Assembly: GCA_943361925.1 (NCBI GenBank) | Contig: CALRIT020000007.1 | Location: 62,001 to 126,000, forward strand | Reading direction: 5' to 3' | Length of the DNA: 64,000 nt | Source: CAISCU01 sp943361925 | Lineage (GTDB): Bacteria > Bacteroidota > Bacteroidia > UKL13-3 | In this document: in pieces, positions 63,953 through 64,000 of the stretch | Layout of the letters: the number at the start of each line of letters is the position of its first letter | Position numbering within the stretch: position 1 is the stretch's first letter | Made by a program: the position numbers and the translations under genes | The notes under the pieces: generated by a model | Told to the model about the DNA's origin: nothing | Seen by the model: the letters and a program-made list of their open reading frames with translations, nothing else | The model's database searches: none

Positions 63953-64000
63953 ATGACAAAACAATTTATTGAATTAAAAATGAAAATCTTTAAAATAATT
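63953..64000 (+). CDS. Possible start of a gene running off the window
   Basis: An ATG at 63953 opens a frame of 16 codons ('MTKQFIELKMKIFKII') to the window end, with a second in-frame ATG at 63980. It is too short to judge; it may be the next cassette or chromosomal gene. Confidence 0.25.
   Translation, partial: MTKQFIELKMKIFKII

Noticed and set aside
1..64000. tRNA, rRNA, replication origin, prophage
   Set aside because: I saw no tRNA-like cloverleaf, rRNA segment, dnaA-type cluster or phage structural genes when reading both strands; weak signals could be missed by eye.

Overview
The window is chromosomal DNA of an AT-rich, gliding/type IX secretion (T9SS)-type Bacteroidota. The evidence is consistent. 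Several giant secreted proteins end in T9SS type A tails, and one ends in a CHU_C/gliding-motility (type B) tail. There are DUF4270, LruC and short GT5 'glycogen synthase' genes, a split metH, TAnnTTTG-like -7 promoter elements, and almost no Shine-Dalgarno sequences. No rRNA, tRNA, CRISPR array, prophage or complete insertion sequence was seen. I cannot name the genus.

Layout. 3-7007 is the 3' part of a giant repeat-built surface protein (BNR-associated N-terminal-like and GEVED domains). 7248-14688 holds a methyltransferase, a DUF2461 gene, and a tightly coupled minus-strand run: response regulator, hybrid kinase, hotdog thioesterase, isochorismate synthase. Next to this run is a HAMP histidine kinase. 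15073-17616 holds a LruC lipoprotein and a small leaderless gene. 17706-29389 is housekeeping: glmS, aroF, DUF4270, GT5-like gene, panC, a LutB-like protein, and the operon thrC - lipoprotein - PPIase - MoxR. 29532-34301 is a type B T9SS giant. 34461-41005 holds an MBL-rhodanese protein, tsaB, recJ, a paaD-like gene and a DEAD-box helicase. 41235-45654 is methionine synthase in two genes behind a SAM-I riboswitch, with a four-helix-bundle (S23/IVP-like) cassette between the halves. 45675-46278 is a small graveyard: a T9SS tail remnant, a zeta-toxin remnant and a short ORF. 46279-55494 is a tandem pair of SprB-repeat giants. 55750-64000 holds a T9SS cargo protein, gdh, mscS, anmK and a Tat-exported class V aminotransferase. 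Two orphan exported-protein genes here lie in cassette-like units ending in the same ~120-bp palindromic element.

How the genes work together. Surface proteins dominate: three giants (29532, 46279, 50281) share one Cys-rich N-terminal module but carry different repeat bodies and sorting tails. The most unusual observations are: (1) the two cassette-like units at 57426-58273 and 63218-63919, which share a 5' boundary 12-mer and a large imperfect palindrome after the stop codon, resembling integron cassettes; (2) the heptamer-array/four-helix-bundle insertion between the metH halves; (3) a higher-order triad repeat (about 234 residues per triad) present once in one SprB paralog and three times in its neighbour; (4) a degraded zeta-toxin-like locus fused to a truncated copy of the giants' C-terminus. 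All functional statements rest on motif recognition by eye; no database search was possible.
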